Both the position numbers and the translations under genes were made by a program. Below, in pieces: positions 1 to 8,046 of a stretch of DNA of 64,000 nucleotides. Location: the NCBI GenBank assembly GCA_021325095.1, contig JAJPHV010000038.1, forward strand, positions 1 through 64,000. The letters are read 5' to 3'. The stretch comes from Chloroflexota bacterium (GTDB lineage Bacteria; Chloroflexota; Anaerolineae; Aggregatilineales; UBA2796). Under the pieces are notes generated by a model. It was not told the origin of the DNA, ran no database searches, and saw only the letters and a program-made list of their open reading frames with translations. The stretch's first letter is position 1. Each line of letters begins with the position of its first letter.

Positions 1-211
1 CAGCCGACCAACGGCCAGGATGAAACAGGTTCAAGACAGACCGAGCCGCATTGCGGATGACAGGGAAAACGCGGGGGGAATGCTGAGACGATAAACGGCT
101 GGCATCCTCGCCACCCAGGACAGCCATCGACCAGGGGGCACGCCAGAGCATTAAGAGCACCGGGGCATCCGCGAGATCGGGTGCTAAATGGGTGATGTCG
201 TAGCCCTTCAT
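1..211 (-). CDS. Partial uncharacterised ORF at the left edge
   Basis: An open frame begins with ATG at 211 and runs off the left end of the window for 70 codons. Its ATG overlaps the TGA of the upstream transposase relic in an ATGA arrangement. The readable protein starts MKGYDITHLAPDLADAPVLL and contains a short hydrophobic stretch; I do not recognise the family. There is no clear Shine-Dalgarno sequence. It could be real and translationally coupled, or chance open frame next to a decayed insertion sequence. Confidence 0.22.
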   Translation of the reverse strand, partial: MKGYDITHLAPDLADAPVLLMLWRAPWSMAVLGGEDASRLSSQHSPRVFPVIRNAARSVLNLFHPGRWSA

Positions 212-423
212 CGCGCGCGCACCACGACTGCCCCAAACTGACGCTCAAACCCAGACCGGCCCGCCAGCGTCCACCGCTGCGCTTGCCCCCAGCGTGCGAT
301 TTCCCGTTCGCCCTTGCAGCCACGCATCATCGCTAAACATAACGGCAAGACCCCCACCAGGGCATACTGATGCCACGCCCGAAATTCTGGCACCGCCTCG
401 AATGCTGCTCGTAAGCTGTCCAC
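208..423 (-). pseudogene. ISAs1-like transposase, N-terminal relic
   Basis: The 71-residue product has the layout of the N-terminal domain that precedes the DDE core in ISAs1-type transposases (DDE_Tnp_1-associated). A segment reading AAFEAVPEFRAWHQYALVG is followed by a hydrophobic helix and the EIARWGQAQ element, which matches the family pattern of (D)PR..H.YPL then a helix then IA.WGR. The frame stops at 208, far short of the roughly 350-residue full length, and no catalytic DDE part follows. A second, separately decayed copy of the same kind lies near 53634-54205. Confidence 0.5.
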
Positions 424-597
424 TTTGTCCTCCCCTTCCAGCCGGTTGTCGTTCCTTCGAAAGATTCAGCTTTGTACAAAACCACAATATACACCGGGCT
501 GTTATCGTATTACACTGGATGCCTATAGTCAGCGCACTATAAACTCGCCGCAATCCAATATCGATCACTATCGACAGACGATTCCAGGGGGTGCGTG

Positions 598-951
598 ATG
601 GAACTTTTACCGCCCGACGTGACCGATCCTCATCTGGTGGCCGCCGTCCTGCAATCTGACACGATGATTCGCGCCTTGCAACGCGAATTGCGGCAGATCG
701 ATCCTAACTGTCTCGTTCCCTCAGACACCTTACGCGCACTCCTGCGCACGCATATCCTGCGCGGCGAAATGCTTCATGGGGAGCAAGCCGCCGCCGCGCG
801 CAGCCGGCTCGTCCGGGCGATGAGCACCAGCAGTGAAAAGCGCCGCACGCGCTCGACAGGGACGTTTCCTGCTGTCAACCTGGACGACCCCGATGAGCAC
901 GTTGGCGACACACTCCGGCACGACAAGACTCAGGCAATAGGCGGCGGCTGA
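598..951 (+). CDS. Hypothetical protein, 117 aa
   Basis: A small ORF with a good ribosome-binding site (AGGGGG at 586-591, six bases before the ATG). The first 70 residues are predicted helical and acidic (LPPDVTDPHLVAAVLQSD); the tail is basic and Ser/Thr-rich, then acidic. I do not recognise a family. Its end overlaps by about 20 bases the end of the convergent gene at 930-1412. GC-rich third positions and the RBS support coding, but nothing indicates function. Confidence 0.45.
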   Translation: MELLPPDVTDPHLVAAVLQSDTMIRALQRELRQIDPNCLVPSDTLRALLRTHILRGEMLHGEQAAAARSRLVRAMSTSSEKRRTRSTGTFPAVNLDDPDEHVGDTLRHDKTQAIGGG

Positions 952-1412
952 TCATCGCCTTCCAGATCGCCGTCTTGCAAGGCTCCTTCCAGCCAGGGGA
1001 TGCCGAAACCGAACAGCAGCTTGCCCGCCTCGACCAGCGCATAGGCCAGTTCGTTGGGCGTGCTGAACGACCACCAGTGATCGGGGCCGTTCAGTTGGCG
1101 CACGCCGAAGTCATCCCATAGCAGCTTGCCGAGCGTGGTATCGACTTTCCCTGCATACTGGCTGGGGGATCGTGCATCGGGGCCGGTGTTGCGCAACAGG
1201 TTGACGCGGAAGCGGGACAGCCCGCCGCCCTGGTAGACCAGCACTTGAAACTCGACGTATACCGAAGCGCCGTCGGGTAGCGGCTTGACGTAACGAAATA
1301 GCCCGCGTGATTGGTGCGTGGGGTTATCTTGCAGGTGGTAGCCTGCGGCTGCGAATGCCTGCCCGATGACCGTTTCCAGAGTCTGCCCAAAAAATTTTTC
1401 CGGCTCGCCCAG
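930..1412 (-). CDS. Uncharacterised protein with apparent CTG start, about 160 aa
   Basis: The frame that ends at 930 stays open upstream to just after a TGA within birA, and the reading is protein-like throughout: LGEPEKFFGQTLETVIGQAF, then a Tyr/His-rich region, then VYVEFQVLVYQGG and FRVNLLRN. No ATG, GTG or TTG lies near its beginning; the only GTG is at about 1244 and would remove 56 plausible residues. A perfect AGGAGG sits six bases before a CTG at 1412, so CTG is the likely start. It follows birA by 13 bases and closes the operon. The beta-rich pattern weakly recalls DUF4304-type proteins; function unknown. Confidence 0.62.
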   Translation of the reverse strand: MGEPEKFFGQTLETVIGQAFAAAGYHLQDNPTHQSRGLFRYVKPLPDGASVYVEFQVLVYQGGGLSRFRVNLLRNTGPDARSPSQYAGKVDTTLGKLLWDDFGVRQLNGPDHWWSFSTPNELAYALVEAGKLLFGFGIPWLEGALQDGDLEGDDQPPPIA

Positions 1413-1418
1413 AACTGA

Positions 1419-1424
1419 CCTCCT
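1419..1424 (-). promoter_or_regulatory. Shine-Dalgarno sequence deciding a CTG start
   Basis: On the minus strand the sequence reads AGGAGG, six bases, CTG. This is the strongest ribosome-binding site for the 930-1412 gene and lies in the gap after the birA stop at 1426. The correctly spaced RBS is the main reason to accept CTG over an internal GTG. Confidence 0.55.
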
Positions 1425-1425
1425 G

Positions 1426-2208
1426 CTAATCCGCCAGCGTCACCTCGCCTGATACAATGCGGCGCACGGAACCATCATCCACGCGCAGCAGCAAAGCGCC
1501 GCTGTCGTCCACGTCCAGCGCTTCCCCACTGATCTGCTCATCGATCTGCTCGCCGGGCGCGGTAGCAGTCACGCGCCGTCCGAGCGTTGCCAGCCAGCCG
1601 CGCCACGTCTCCAACAGGGCCGGTTCTTCCAGCCGCGCTGTCCAGGCATCAATCCGGCCCAGGATCGCCGCCAGCAGCGCGGCCCGATCAACATGCTGTC
1701 CCGTGACCGTCTCAATGCTGGTAGCGCTGTCCGCCAGTGCCGTGCCTGCGAAATCCATGCTGACATTTACCCCGATCCCCAACACGATGGCTTGCAGATC
1801 ACTGCCCAACCAGATCGCTTCGGGCAGGATACCCGCCACTTTGTGCCCGGCCAGCCATACGTCGTTCGGCCATTTGAGCCTGACCTGGCCGGGAGCCATC
1901 CCCATTACTGTTTCGGCCACTGCCACCGCGCCGACCATCGTCAGGCGGGCCAGGCGCTCCGCCCGGATTTGCGGGCGCAGGATCACGCTGAACAGCAGCG
2001 CGGTTCCGGCGGGAGCCAGCCATGTACGCCCGAAGCGCCCGCGCCCGGCCACCTGTTCCTCAGCCACGACCACTGCCCCGGCGGGCGCGCCGTCCAGCGC
2101 CCACCGCTGCGCCAGATCGTTGGTGCTGCCCACTTGCTCGTGGAACCGGAAGGGCCGCTCTCCCAGTGCAGCCTTAAGTCGTGCTTCCGACAGAAACTCG
2201 TCGGGCAT
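1426..2208 (-). CDS. birA: Biotin--[acetyl-CoA-carboxylase] ligase
   Basis: Biotin protein ligase: activates biotin with ATP to biotinyl-AMP and transfers it to the lysine of biotin carboxyl carrier domains. The 260-residue protein has the adenylate-binding loop GRGRFGRTW (residues 55-63) and the KWPND motif (112-116), followed by a short C-terminal SH3-like domain that ends in a typical ...RRIVSGEV strand. It lacks the N-terminal winged helix of bifunctional BirA repressors, so it should be a monofunctional (class I) ligase. It starts seven bases after the aldehyde dehydrogenase stop and belongs to the same operon. Confidence 0.95.
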   Translation of the reverse strand: MPDEFLSEARLKAALGERPFRFHEQVGSTNDLAQRWALDGAPAGAVVVAEEQVAGRGRFGRTWLAPAGTALLFSVILRPQIRAERLARLTMVGAVAVAETVMGMAPGQVRLKWPNDVWLAGHKVAGILPEAIWLGSDLQAIVLGIGVNVSMDFAGTALADSATSIETVTGQHVDRAALLAAILGRIDAWTARLEEPALLETWRGWLATLGRRVTATAPGEQIDEQISGEALDVDDSGALLLRVDDGSVRRIVSGEVTLAD

Positions 2209-2214
2209 CGGGCG

Positions 2215-4644
2215 TTATTCTCCGTAGGGCGTCCAGATGTTTTTGACCTGCGTGGCCTCGCGCAAGAACTCCTGACCTTCGCCCTGTTCCCGATCTGTCC
2301 AATCGCGCGCGTGGCCGGAGCTGACCCAGGTGCGCTTCATATTGGTGATCGACGCGGCCTCGACCATCTTGCTGCCGTCCGCCGAGCCAAAATACCAGAC
2401 GGAGTCCACATCATCATGCTCGGCCAGCACCTTTGTGAGCGTGTCACGTTTGCCTGTCACGATATTGATCACGCCCGCCGGAACGTCCGAAGTTTCAAGC
2501 ACCTGGTAAAAGTCGGTGGCGCTCAGGGGGTACAGCTCAGACGGGATGGCGACAACGGTGTTACCCATCGCCACTGCGGGCGCAACCAGCGAGACGAAGC
2601 CCAGCAGCGGGTAGTCGTCCGGGCAGGCGATCCCGATCACACCCACCGGCTCCGGGATCGCCATCACAACCCCGCGCAGCGGCGTGGCGTGAACCTGGCC
2701 GTCGAATTTATCCGCCCAGGCCGCATAGGTGAACAGCCGCACTATAGCCTGATCGACCTCGGCGTCGGCGCTGGCAGGGCTTCGCCCGGTCATGCGAACA
2801 ATGCGCGCCGCGAACTCCGCCTTGCGTGCCGAGAGGTTCTCCGCGACGTAATACAAAATCTGGGCGCGGCTGTGACCGTGAGTGAAGCCCCAACTGGCGG
2901 CAGCGTGGGCCGCTTCGACAGCATTGCGAATGTCCTTGCGGTTGCCGTCGCCCACCTCTCCGATCAGGTGTCCGGCGGGGTCTTTGACGGGCAGACTGTA
3001 ACCGGAGTCGGGGCGGGCCTGCTTGCCGCCGATGAACAGCTTGGGTGTCCGGTCAATGGCGGGCAGCCCGATCACCTTTTCGGCTGGGTCGTGACCGTTG
3101 GCGGCGGCGACTTTCCCGTTGGCCGAGGCTTTGCGGCGCTTGCCATTGGCCTTCTCGTGGATGGCGGCTTCCCAGGCCGGGCGGACGTACTCGTACAGCC
3201 CTTCGCGGCCTCCCTCGCGCCCGTAACCGCTCTCCCGGTAACCGCCGAAGCCGGAGGCGGCATCGAACAAGTTGGTGCTGTTGATCCAGACTGTCCCGGC
3301 CTTGACTTTGCGCGCCACATCCAGCGACAGATTCAGGTTGTCCGACCAGACACTCGCCGCCAATCCATAGCGCGTGTTGTTCGCCAGCGCCACCGCCTCG
3401 GCAGGCGTGCGGAAGGTCATCGTGACCAGCACCGGGCCAAAGATTTCGACCTGGGCAATGGTCGCGGCGGGCGAAACGTTGGTGAACAGCGTCGGCGGGA
3501 AGAAATAGCCCTCCGTCGGGCAGGCCCATGAGGGCTGCCACATCTGCGCGCCTTCCTCGCGGCCCTGCGCCACCAGCCGTCTGATCTTCTCCAACTGCAC
3601 GGGCGCGACAATCGCCCCGATGTCGATGGCCTTGTCCAGCGGGTCGCCGATGCGCAACTTCTCCATGCGGTCCCGCAACTTGCCGATCAGCCGATCCGCG
3701 ATGCCTTCTTGCACCAGCAGCCGCGACCCGGCGCAGCAGACCTGCCCCTGGTTGAACCAGATGGCATCCACCACGCCCTCGACCACGCTGTCCAGGTCGG
3801 CGTCGTCGAAGACGATGAACGGCGACTTGCCGCCCAGTTCGAGCGAGAGCCGCTTGCCACTGCCCGCCGTCGCCTTGCGGATGATGCGTCCAACCTCGGT
3901 GGAGCCGGTGAAGGCGATCTTGTCCACGCCGGTATGGTTAACGATCATCTCGCCCACTTTGCCGTCGCCCGTGACGATGTTGACCACACCCGGCGGCAGA
4001 CCGATCTCGTCGCAGATTTCCGCAAACTTGAGCGCCGTGAGCGAGGTGAACTCGGCAGGCTTGAGCACAACCGTGTTGCCCATCGCCAGCGCGGGCGCGA
4101 TCTTCCAGGCCAGCATCAGCAGCGGGAAATTCCAGGGGATGATCTGCCCGACCACGCCAACGGGCTGGTAGCCGGGAAACTCGGACTCCATCAACTGCGC
4201 CCAACCCGCGTGATGGTAGAAGTGCCGCGCCACCAGCGGAATGTCGATGTCGCGCGTCTCGCGGATCGGCTTGCCGTTGTCCAGCGACTCCAGCACGGCC
4301 AGCAACCGGGAGTGCTTCTGCACCTGCCGGGCCATTGCGTACAGGTAGCGGGCGCGGACGTGGCCGGGCGTCTTGCCCCACGCCTCGAAGGCAGCACGCG
4401 CCGCTTTCACAGCGGAGTCAACGTCGGCTTTGCCCGCCTGCGCGATCTGTGCCAGCGGCTTGCCCGTCGCCGGGTTAATGCTGTCAAAGTAGCGCCCACC
4501 CGTCGGGGCCGACCACTTGCCATCGACGAAAATGCCCATCTGCGGGCCGTGCTGCTTGATCCAGTCCAGCGCCAGGTTGGCTGCCTCCGGCGCGGGGCCA
4601 TATTCCATCGATTCAAATATCTCTGCGATCTGAGTTGTCGCCAT
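2215..4644 (-). CDS. Two-domain aldehyde dehydrogenase (ALDH16-like)
   Basis: NAD(P)-dependent oxidation of an aldehyde to a carboxylic acid. At 809 residues it is far longer than the usual 480-500. The N-terminal half is a complete ALDH: general base E269 in LSLELGGKSP and nucleophile C303 in NQGQVCCAGSR. After a Lys/Ala/Asn-rich linker (about 510-540) comes a second ALDH-like domain that keeps the NAD-fold part but has no Cys at the nucleophile site and stops early. This arrangement is that of ALDH16. The start at 4644 is preferred over 4701 because GGTGAG lies just upstream and the reading before it is unlike a protein. Substrate unknown. Confidence 0.92.
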   Translation of the reverse strand: MATTQIAEIFESMEYGPAPEAANLALDWIKQHGPQMGIFVDGKWSAPTGGRYFDSINPATGKPLAQIAQAGKADVDSAVKAARAAFEAWGKTPGHVRARYLYAMARQVQKHSRLLAVLESLDNGKPIRETRDIDIPLVARHFYHHAGWAQLMESEFPGYQPVGVVGQIIPWNFPLLMLAWKIAPALAMGNTVVLKPAEFTSLTALKFAEICDEIGLPPGVVNIVTGDGKVGEMIVNHTGVDKIAFTGSTEVGRIIRKATAGSGKRLSLELGGKSPFIVFDDADLDSVVEGVVDAIWFNQGQVCCAGSRLLVQEGIADRLIGKLRDRMEKLRIGDPLDKAIDIGAIVAPVQLEKIRRLVAQGREEGAQMWQPSWACPTEGYFFPPTLFTNVSPAATIAQVEIFGPVLVTMTFRTPAEAVALANNTRYGLAASVWSDNLNLSLDVARKVKAGTVWINSTNLFDAASGFGGYRESGYGREGGREGLYEYVRPAWEAAIHEKANGKRRKASANGKVAAANGHDPAEKVIGLPAIDRTPKLFIGGKQARPDSGYSLPVKDPAGHLIGEVGDGNRKDIRNAVEAAHAAASWGFTHGHSRAQILYYVAENLSARKAEFAARIVRMTGRSPASADAEVDQAIVRLFTYAAWADKFDGQVHATPLRGVVMAIPEPVGVIGIACPDDYPLLGFVSLVAPAVAMGNTVVAIPSELYPLSATDFYQVLETSDVPAGVINIVTGKRDTLTKVLAEHDDVDSVWYFGSADGSKMVEAASITNMKRTWVSSGHARDWTDREQGEGQEFLREATQVKNIWTPYGE

Positions 4645-4651
4645 ATACACC

Positions 4652-4873
4652 TCACCTTTCGCTCCGCGCTTGCCCGATGTCCTCTTCTGATATATCGACA
4701 TTCAAATCTGCCCACAGCCCGTACAGCGATTCGGGCACAGCGGAGAGCAAATCCGCATTCTCGGCTGGCAGTTCAAGCGTCACCTTTACGTCGCCCGCTG
4801 GCAAGCCCTCCGGCAAATCGACTTCCAGTTTGCCTGCCTCATTGATACGCCCGTGCAGTTCAATCGTCGCCAT
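4652..4873 (-). CDS. Small antitoxin-like protein without a toxin partner
   Basis: A 73-residue protein. Residues 1-35 form a short beta-rich segment (IELHGRINEAGKLEVDLPEG...VKVTLELP) of the kind found at the start of small chromosomal antitoxins. The end contains the pattern GLWADLNVDISEEDIGQAR, resembling the C-terminal ISEEDI..AR element of antitoxins that precede PIN-domain VapC toxins. No toxin follows; the next gene is aldehyde dehydrogenase, seven bases downstream. It may be a solitary regulator or a relic with a lost toxin. Assignment rests on short motifs only. Confidence 0.55.
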   Translation of the reverse strand: MATIELHGRINEAGKLEVDLPEGLPAGDVKVTLELPAENADLLSAVPESLYGLWADLNVDISEEDIGQARSER

Positions 4874-4917
4874 AAAATGCTCACTGTCTTACCTGGCTGA
4901 AACGGGTTGCCTGAATT

Positions 4918-6180
4918 TTATCCCTTATCGAAGGAATGAGTGCTCCCAAAATTTTCATCGTCCAATCGCAGCCCCAGGACATCCGCCAGCGTCCGCAGTG
5001 CAATCTGCGCCCGGTGCACATCGCCGCCGCTGTGTGCCGTGTCGAGGATCGCGTCGGCCAGTTCGTCCAGGTGATCGATGGCGCGCTTGGTGTCGAGATC
5101 ATCGTCCATCGCCTCGCCGAACATGGCCTCGTAAGGCAGCACATTCAACGCTTCGCCGCTACCGCCCGCCGCCGCGAGGGCGCTCCGCCAGCGCATCCGC
5201 ATGTCCTCCGCCGCCGTTAAATGTGTATCGGCGCTATCGGCATCCCACACTTCCCGATAATGGTGCGACAGCAGGTACAGCCGGATCGCGTCTGCGGAGT
5301 ATGTCCCGATCAGGTCATTGATGAACAACATGTTGCCGAGCGATTTGCTCATTTTCTCGCCGCGAAGCATAACCATCTCGACGTGGAACCAGTAGCGCAC
5401 AAAGGGCGTGATCCCGCTGTAGTGTTCGGACTGGGCGATCTCGCAGGTATGATGGGGGAAGATCAGATCGGCTCCGCCGCTGTGAATGTCGATCTGTGGC
5501 CCCAGGTAGCGCATACTCATGGCCGAACATTCAATGTGCCAGCCGGGGCGGCCCGGTCCCCAGGGACTATCCCAGGTTGGTTCGCCGGGTTTCGCTGCTT
5601 GCCACAGCACGAAATCCAGCGGATCGCGCTTATTCGGGTCATCGGGCAAATTGCCGCGCTCGTTGGCCGTCCGGAGCATCTCCGGGTAATCCATGTGGCC
5701 CAGTTCGCCAAAGCCCGGATCGCGGTGGATGTCGTAGTAGACGCTGCCGTTCCGCTCGTAGGCATAACCTTTTTCGAGCAGTACGGTCACCAATTCCAGG
5801 ATTTTGGAGATTTCTTGCGTGGCGTGCGGGTAATGATCGGGCGGCCTGACGTTGATCGCTTTCATGTCGGCCAGATAGTTCGCCGTCTCCCGCCGTGCCA
5901 GTTCATCCCACGCGACGCCGATCTCTTTGGCGCGTTTCAGGATGTCGTCGTCGATGTCTGTGACGTTCTGAACGGTGATTGTGCGGTAGCCGAGGAATTC
6001 AAGGTAGCGCACCAGCACGTCAAAGCAAACAAAGGTGAAAGCGTGGCCCAGGTGAGTGGTGTCGTAGGGCGTCACGCCACACACGTACATGCGAAAAACG
6101 CCGTCCTCGCTCGTGACGGGTTCGAGCCGCTGGCTCAGAGTGTTGTAAAGGTACACTTCGCCCTCGCTTGAAACTTGCAA
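4918..6180 (-). CDS. cysS: Cysteinyl-tRNA ligase (MshC-like signature)
   Basis: Class I synthetase that charges tRNA-Cys. HIGH-type motif in YVCGVTPYDTTHLGHA (residues 32-47), KMSKS at 276-280, and zinc/cysteine-site residues C34, C218, H243 and E247 in the expected spacing. Length 420 is shorter than most CysRS (about 460-480) and near MshC (about 410), and the first motif reads like the MshC form (GITPYDATHLGHA). The HHTCEIAQSE segment is instead the CysRS form. I favour tRNA ligase. A GTG at 6156, preceded by GAGGG, may be the true start. First gene of the minus-strand operon. Confidence 0.83.
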   Translation of the reverse strand: MQVSSEGEVYLYNTLSQRLEPVTSEDGVFRMYVCGVTPYDTTHLGHAFTFVCFDVLVRYLEFLGYRTITVQNVTDIDDDILKRAKEIGVAWDELARRETANYLADMKAINVRPPDHYPHATQEISKILELVTVLLEKGYAYERNGSVYYDIHRDPGFGELGHMDYPEMLRTANERGNLPDDPNKRDPLDFVLWQAAKPGEPTWDSPWGPGRPGWHIECSAMSMRYLGPQIDIHSGGADLIFPHHTCEIAQSEHYSGITPFVRYWFHVEMVMLRGEKMSKSLGNMLFINDLIGTYSADAIRLYLLSHHYREVWDADSADTHLTAAEDMRMRWRSALAAAGGSGEALNVLPYEAMFGEAMDDDLDTKRAIDHLDELADAILDTAHSGGDVHRAQIALRTLADVLGLRLDDENFGSTHSFDKG

Positions 6181-6234
6181 GCACGCGGCAAACTGGCTTG
6201 CCGCCGGGCATGATTATACCCAGGCAGTGAGATT

Positions 6235-6273
6235 CCCCCCCTCCACTTTACAGAGAGGGGGCGAGGGCAGGGA
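6235..6273. repeat. Palindromic repeat, CCCCCTC/GAGGGGG type
   Basis: A hairpin with a seven-base stem (CCCCCTC at 6237-6243 and GAGGGGG at 6255-6261) followed by GCGAGGGCAGGG lies between cysS and the acyl-CoA synthetase. It resembles the longer palindromes at 13482-13505, 34370-34440 and 35068-35163, which share CCCTCTCC...GGAGAGGG plus a trailing G-rich GTGAGG-like segment. There is no T-tract, so it is more likely an interspersed repeat than an intrinsic terminator. Confidence 0.4.
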
Positions 6274-6279
6274 AAACGC

Positions 6280-7902
6280 TTATTCCACTCTGGACAGCAC
6301 ATGATCCCGGAACTGGTCGCGCAGCACGCTTTTCAGGAATTTGCCCGTCGAGGTGCGTGGAATCTGCTCCACGAACACGTAATCGTCTGGCAGCCACCAG
6401 TTGACGAATTTCGGGGCAAGGTAGCTCTGCAATTCCTCGCGGGAGACTTCCGCATTCGGCTTGCGCACGATGACGGCCAGCGGGCGCTCCTGCCAGCGCG
6501 GATGCGGAACGGCGATCACGGCGGCCTCGGCGACGGCAGGATGGCTCATCAGCGCATTTTCCAGGTCAAGCGAACTGATCCACTCCCCGCCCGACTTGAT
6601 CAGATCTTTGGTGCGATCCGTGATCTTGACGTAGCCTTCCGGGTCAATCGTGACCACGTCCCCGGTGCGGAACCAGCCGTCCTCCGTCCAGCTCTCTTGC
6701 GCTTCCGCATTGTTGAAGTAGCTGGCGGCGACCCAGGGGCCGCGCACCTGCAATTCGCCCATACTCTTGCCATCCCAGGGAATCTCACCCTGCTCGTTCA
6801 TGGCGCGGATATCCACGAAGGGAGCCTGCACCCCCTGCTTGGCTCGGTAGGCGTACTGCTCATCTTCGGGCAGGTGATCCATGTTCGCCTTGAGATGGCT
6901 GACCACGCCGAGTGGTGTCGTCTCGGTCATGCCCCAGGCGTGGACGACCCGCAGGTTGTGCTTGTCGAAGGCGCGGATCATCGCCTCCGGCGCAGCGGAG
7001 CCACCAACGATCATACGCATCCCAGGGATCAGCTTCCAGCCGCCCGGATTCTTGTCCAGCGCCTGCAAGATGCCAAACCAGATGGTTGGCACGCCTGCTG
7101 AACAGGTCACCTGCTCGTGCTCAAAGAGTTCGAGCAAGCTCGCCGGATCGAGGTGTGGCCCCGGCAAGACCATTTTGGCCCCCGCCATTGCCGCCACAAA
7201 GGGGATGCCCCAGGCATTGACGTGGAACATGGGCACGACAGGCAGCACTGTGTCGCGCTGCGTGAGACCCAACATGTCGGCCAGGCCCGCCGCCAGTGTA
7301 TGCAGCACCAGGGCGCGGTGCGAATAGACAACACCCTTTGGTCTGCCCGTCGTGCCTGACGTGTAGCACATGCCGAGCGGATCGTTCTCGTCCAGAGCCG
7401 GGTAGGTGAACTTGCCGGTGGCCTGCGCCAGAAAGTCCTCGTAATTGTCGTAGCCATCCGGCACGGAACGGCGCGTCAGCGGCACGGCGATGATTCGTTC
7501 GACATTGATCTGGTCTTTGAACTTTTCCAACAGCGGCAGCAGCACGTCGTCCACGATCAGGAATCGATCCCCGGCATGGTTGATGATGTAGGCAATGTCA
7601 GCGGGACTGAGCCGCAGGTTGAGCGTATGCAGCACGCCGCCGGCACAGGGCACACCGAAGTAAGTCTCCAGGTGCGTGTAGTGGTTCCACATGAGCGTGC
7701 CGACTCGATCCCCGCGATTCAGCCCGGCCTTGAGCAGCGCTTCACTCAGGGCGCGGGATCGGCGATAGAATTCGCCGTAGGTATAGCGGTGCAGCGATTT
7801 GTCGGGCATCCGGGAGACGACTTCGACGTGGCTGTATAATCTTGCGGCGCGATCCAGGATGTGAGGCAGTGTTAAGGGATAATTCATCATTGTGCTTTGC
7901 AT
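6280..7902 (-). CDS. Long-chain fatty-acid--CoA ligase (AMP-forming)
   Basis: ANL-superfamily adenylating enzyme that converts a carboxylic acid, ATP and CoA to acyl-CoA. The 540 residues include the phosphate loop [11 protein letters not shown], the A5 region [10 protein letters not shown], the A7/A8 hinge GWFRTGDVV...[15 protein letters not shown], and the catalytic Lys in [10 protein letters not shown] near the C-terminus. The family is close to medium/long-chain FadD-type ligases. Transcribed divergently from the amidohydrolase at 8047, with 144 bases between. Its acid substrate is not evident. Confidence 0.92.
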   Translation of the reverse strand: MQSTMMNYPLTLPHILDRAARLYSHVEVVSRMPDKSLHRYTYGEFYRRSRALSEALLKAGLNRGDRVGTLMWNHYTHLETYFGVPCAGGVLHTLNLRLSPADIAYIINHAGDRFLIVDDVLLPLLEKFKDQINVERIIAVPLTRRSVPDGYDNYEDFLAQATGKFTYPALDENDPLGMCYTSGTTGRPKGVVYSHRALVLHTLAAGLADMLGLTQRDTVLPVVPMFHVNAWGIPFVAAMAGAKMVLPGPHLDPASLLELFEHEQVTCSAGVPTIWFGILQALDKNPGGWKLIPGMRMIVGGSAAPEAMIRAFDKHNLRVVHAWGMTETTPLGVVSHLKANMDHLPEDEQYAYRAKQGVQAPFVDIRAMNEQGEIPWDGKSMGELQVRGPWVAASYFNNAEAQESWTEDGWFRTGDVVTIDPEGYVKITDRTKDLIKSGGEWISSLDLENALMSHPAVAEAAVIAVPHPRWQERPLAVIVRKPNAEVSREELQSYLAPKFVNWWLPDDYVFVEQIPRTSTGKFLKSVLRDQFRDHVLSRVE

Positions 7903-8046
7903 AAGTCTTTTAACCTTCTCTCTTTGGAGACCTGCACCTACCAGTTTACGAGAATTTGAATTCTGTGCATGACGCTTTGCGCCGAGGCTACATGCGGGCT
8001 AGGATCGGGCCATCCTTTGCCTGCAATCAGGAACACGAAACTATCC

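Noticed and set aside
1693..3531. Very long open frame (over 600 codons) on the plus strand opposite birA and aldehyde dehydrogenase
   Set aside because: It is antisense to two genes with intact catalytic motifs, lacks a ribosome-binding site and its translation is rich in His/Arg/Asp without recognisable domains, as expected from GC-rich antisense frames.
6235..6273. Intrinsic terminator for cysS
   Set aside because: It lies upstream of the cysS start, not after its end, and no U-tract follows; it fits the repeat family better.
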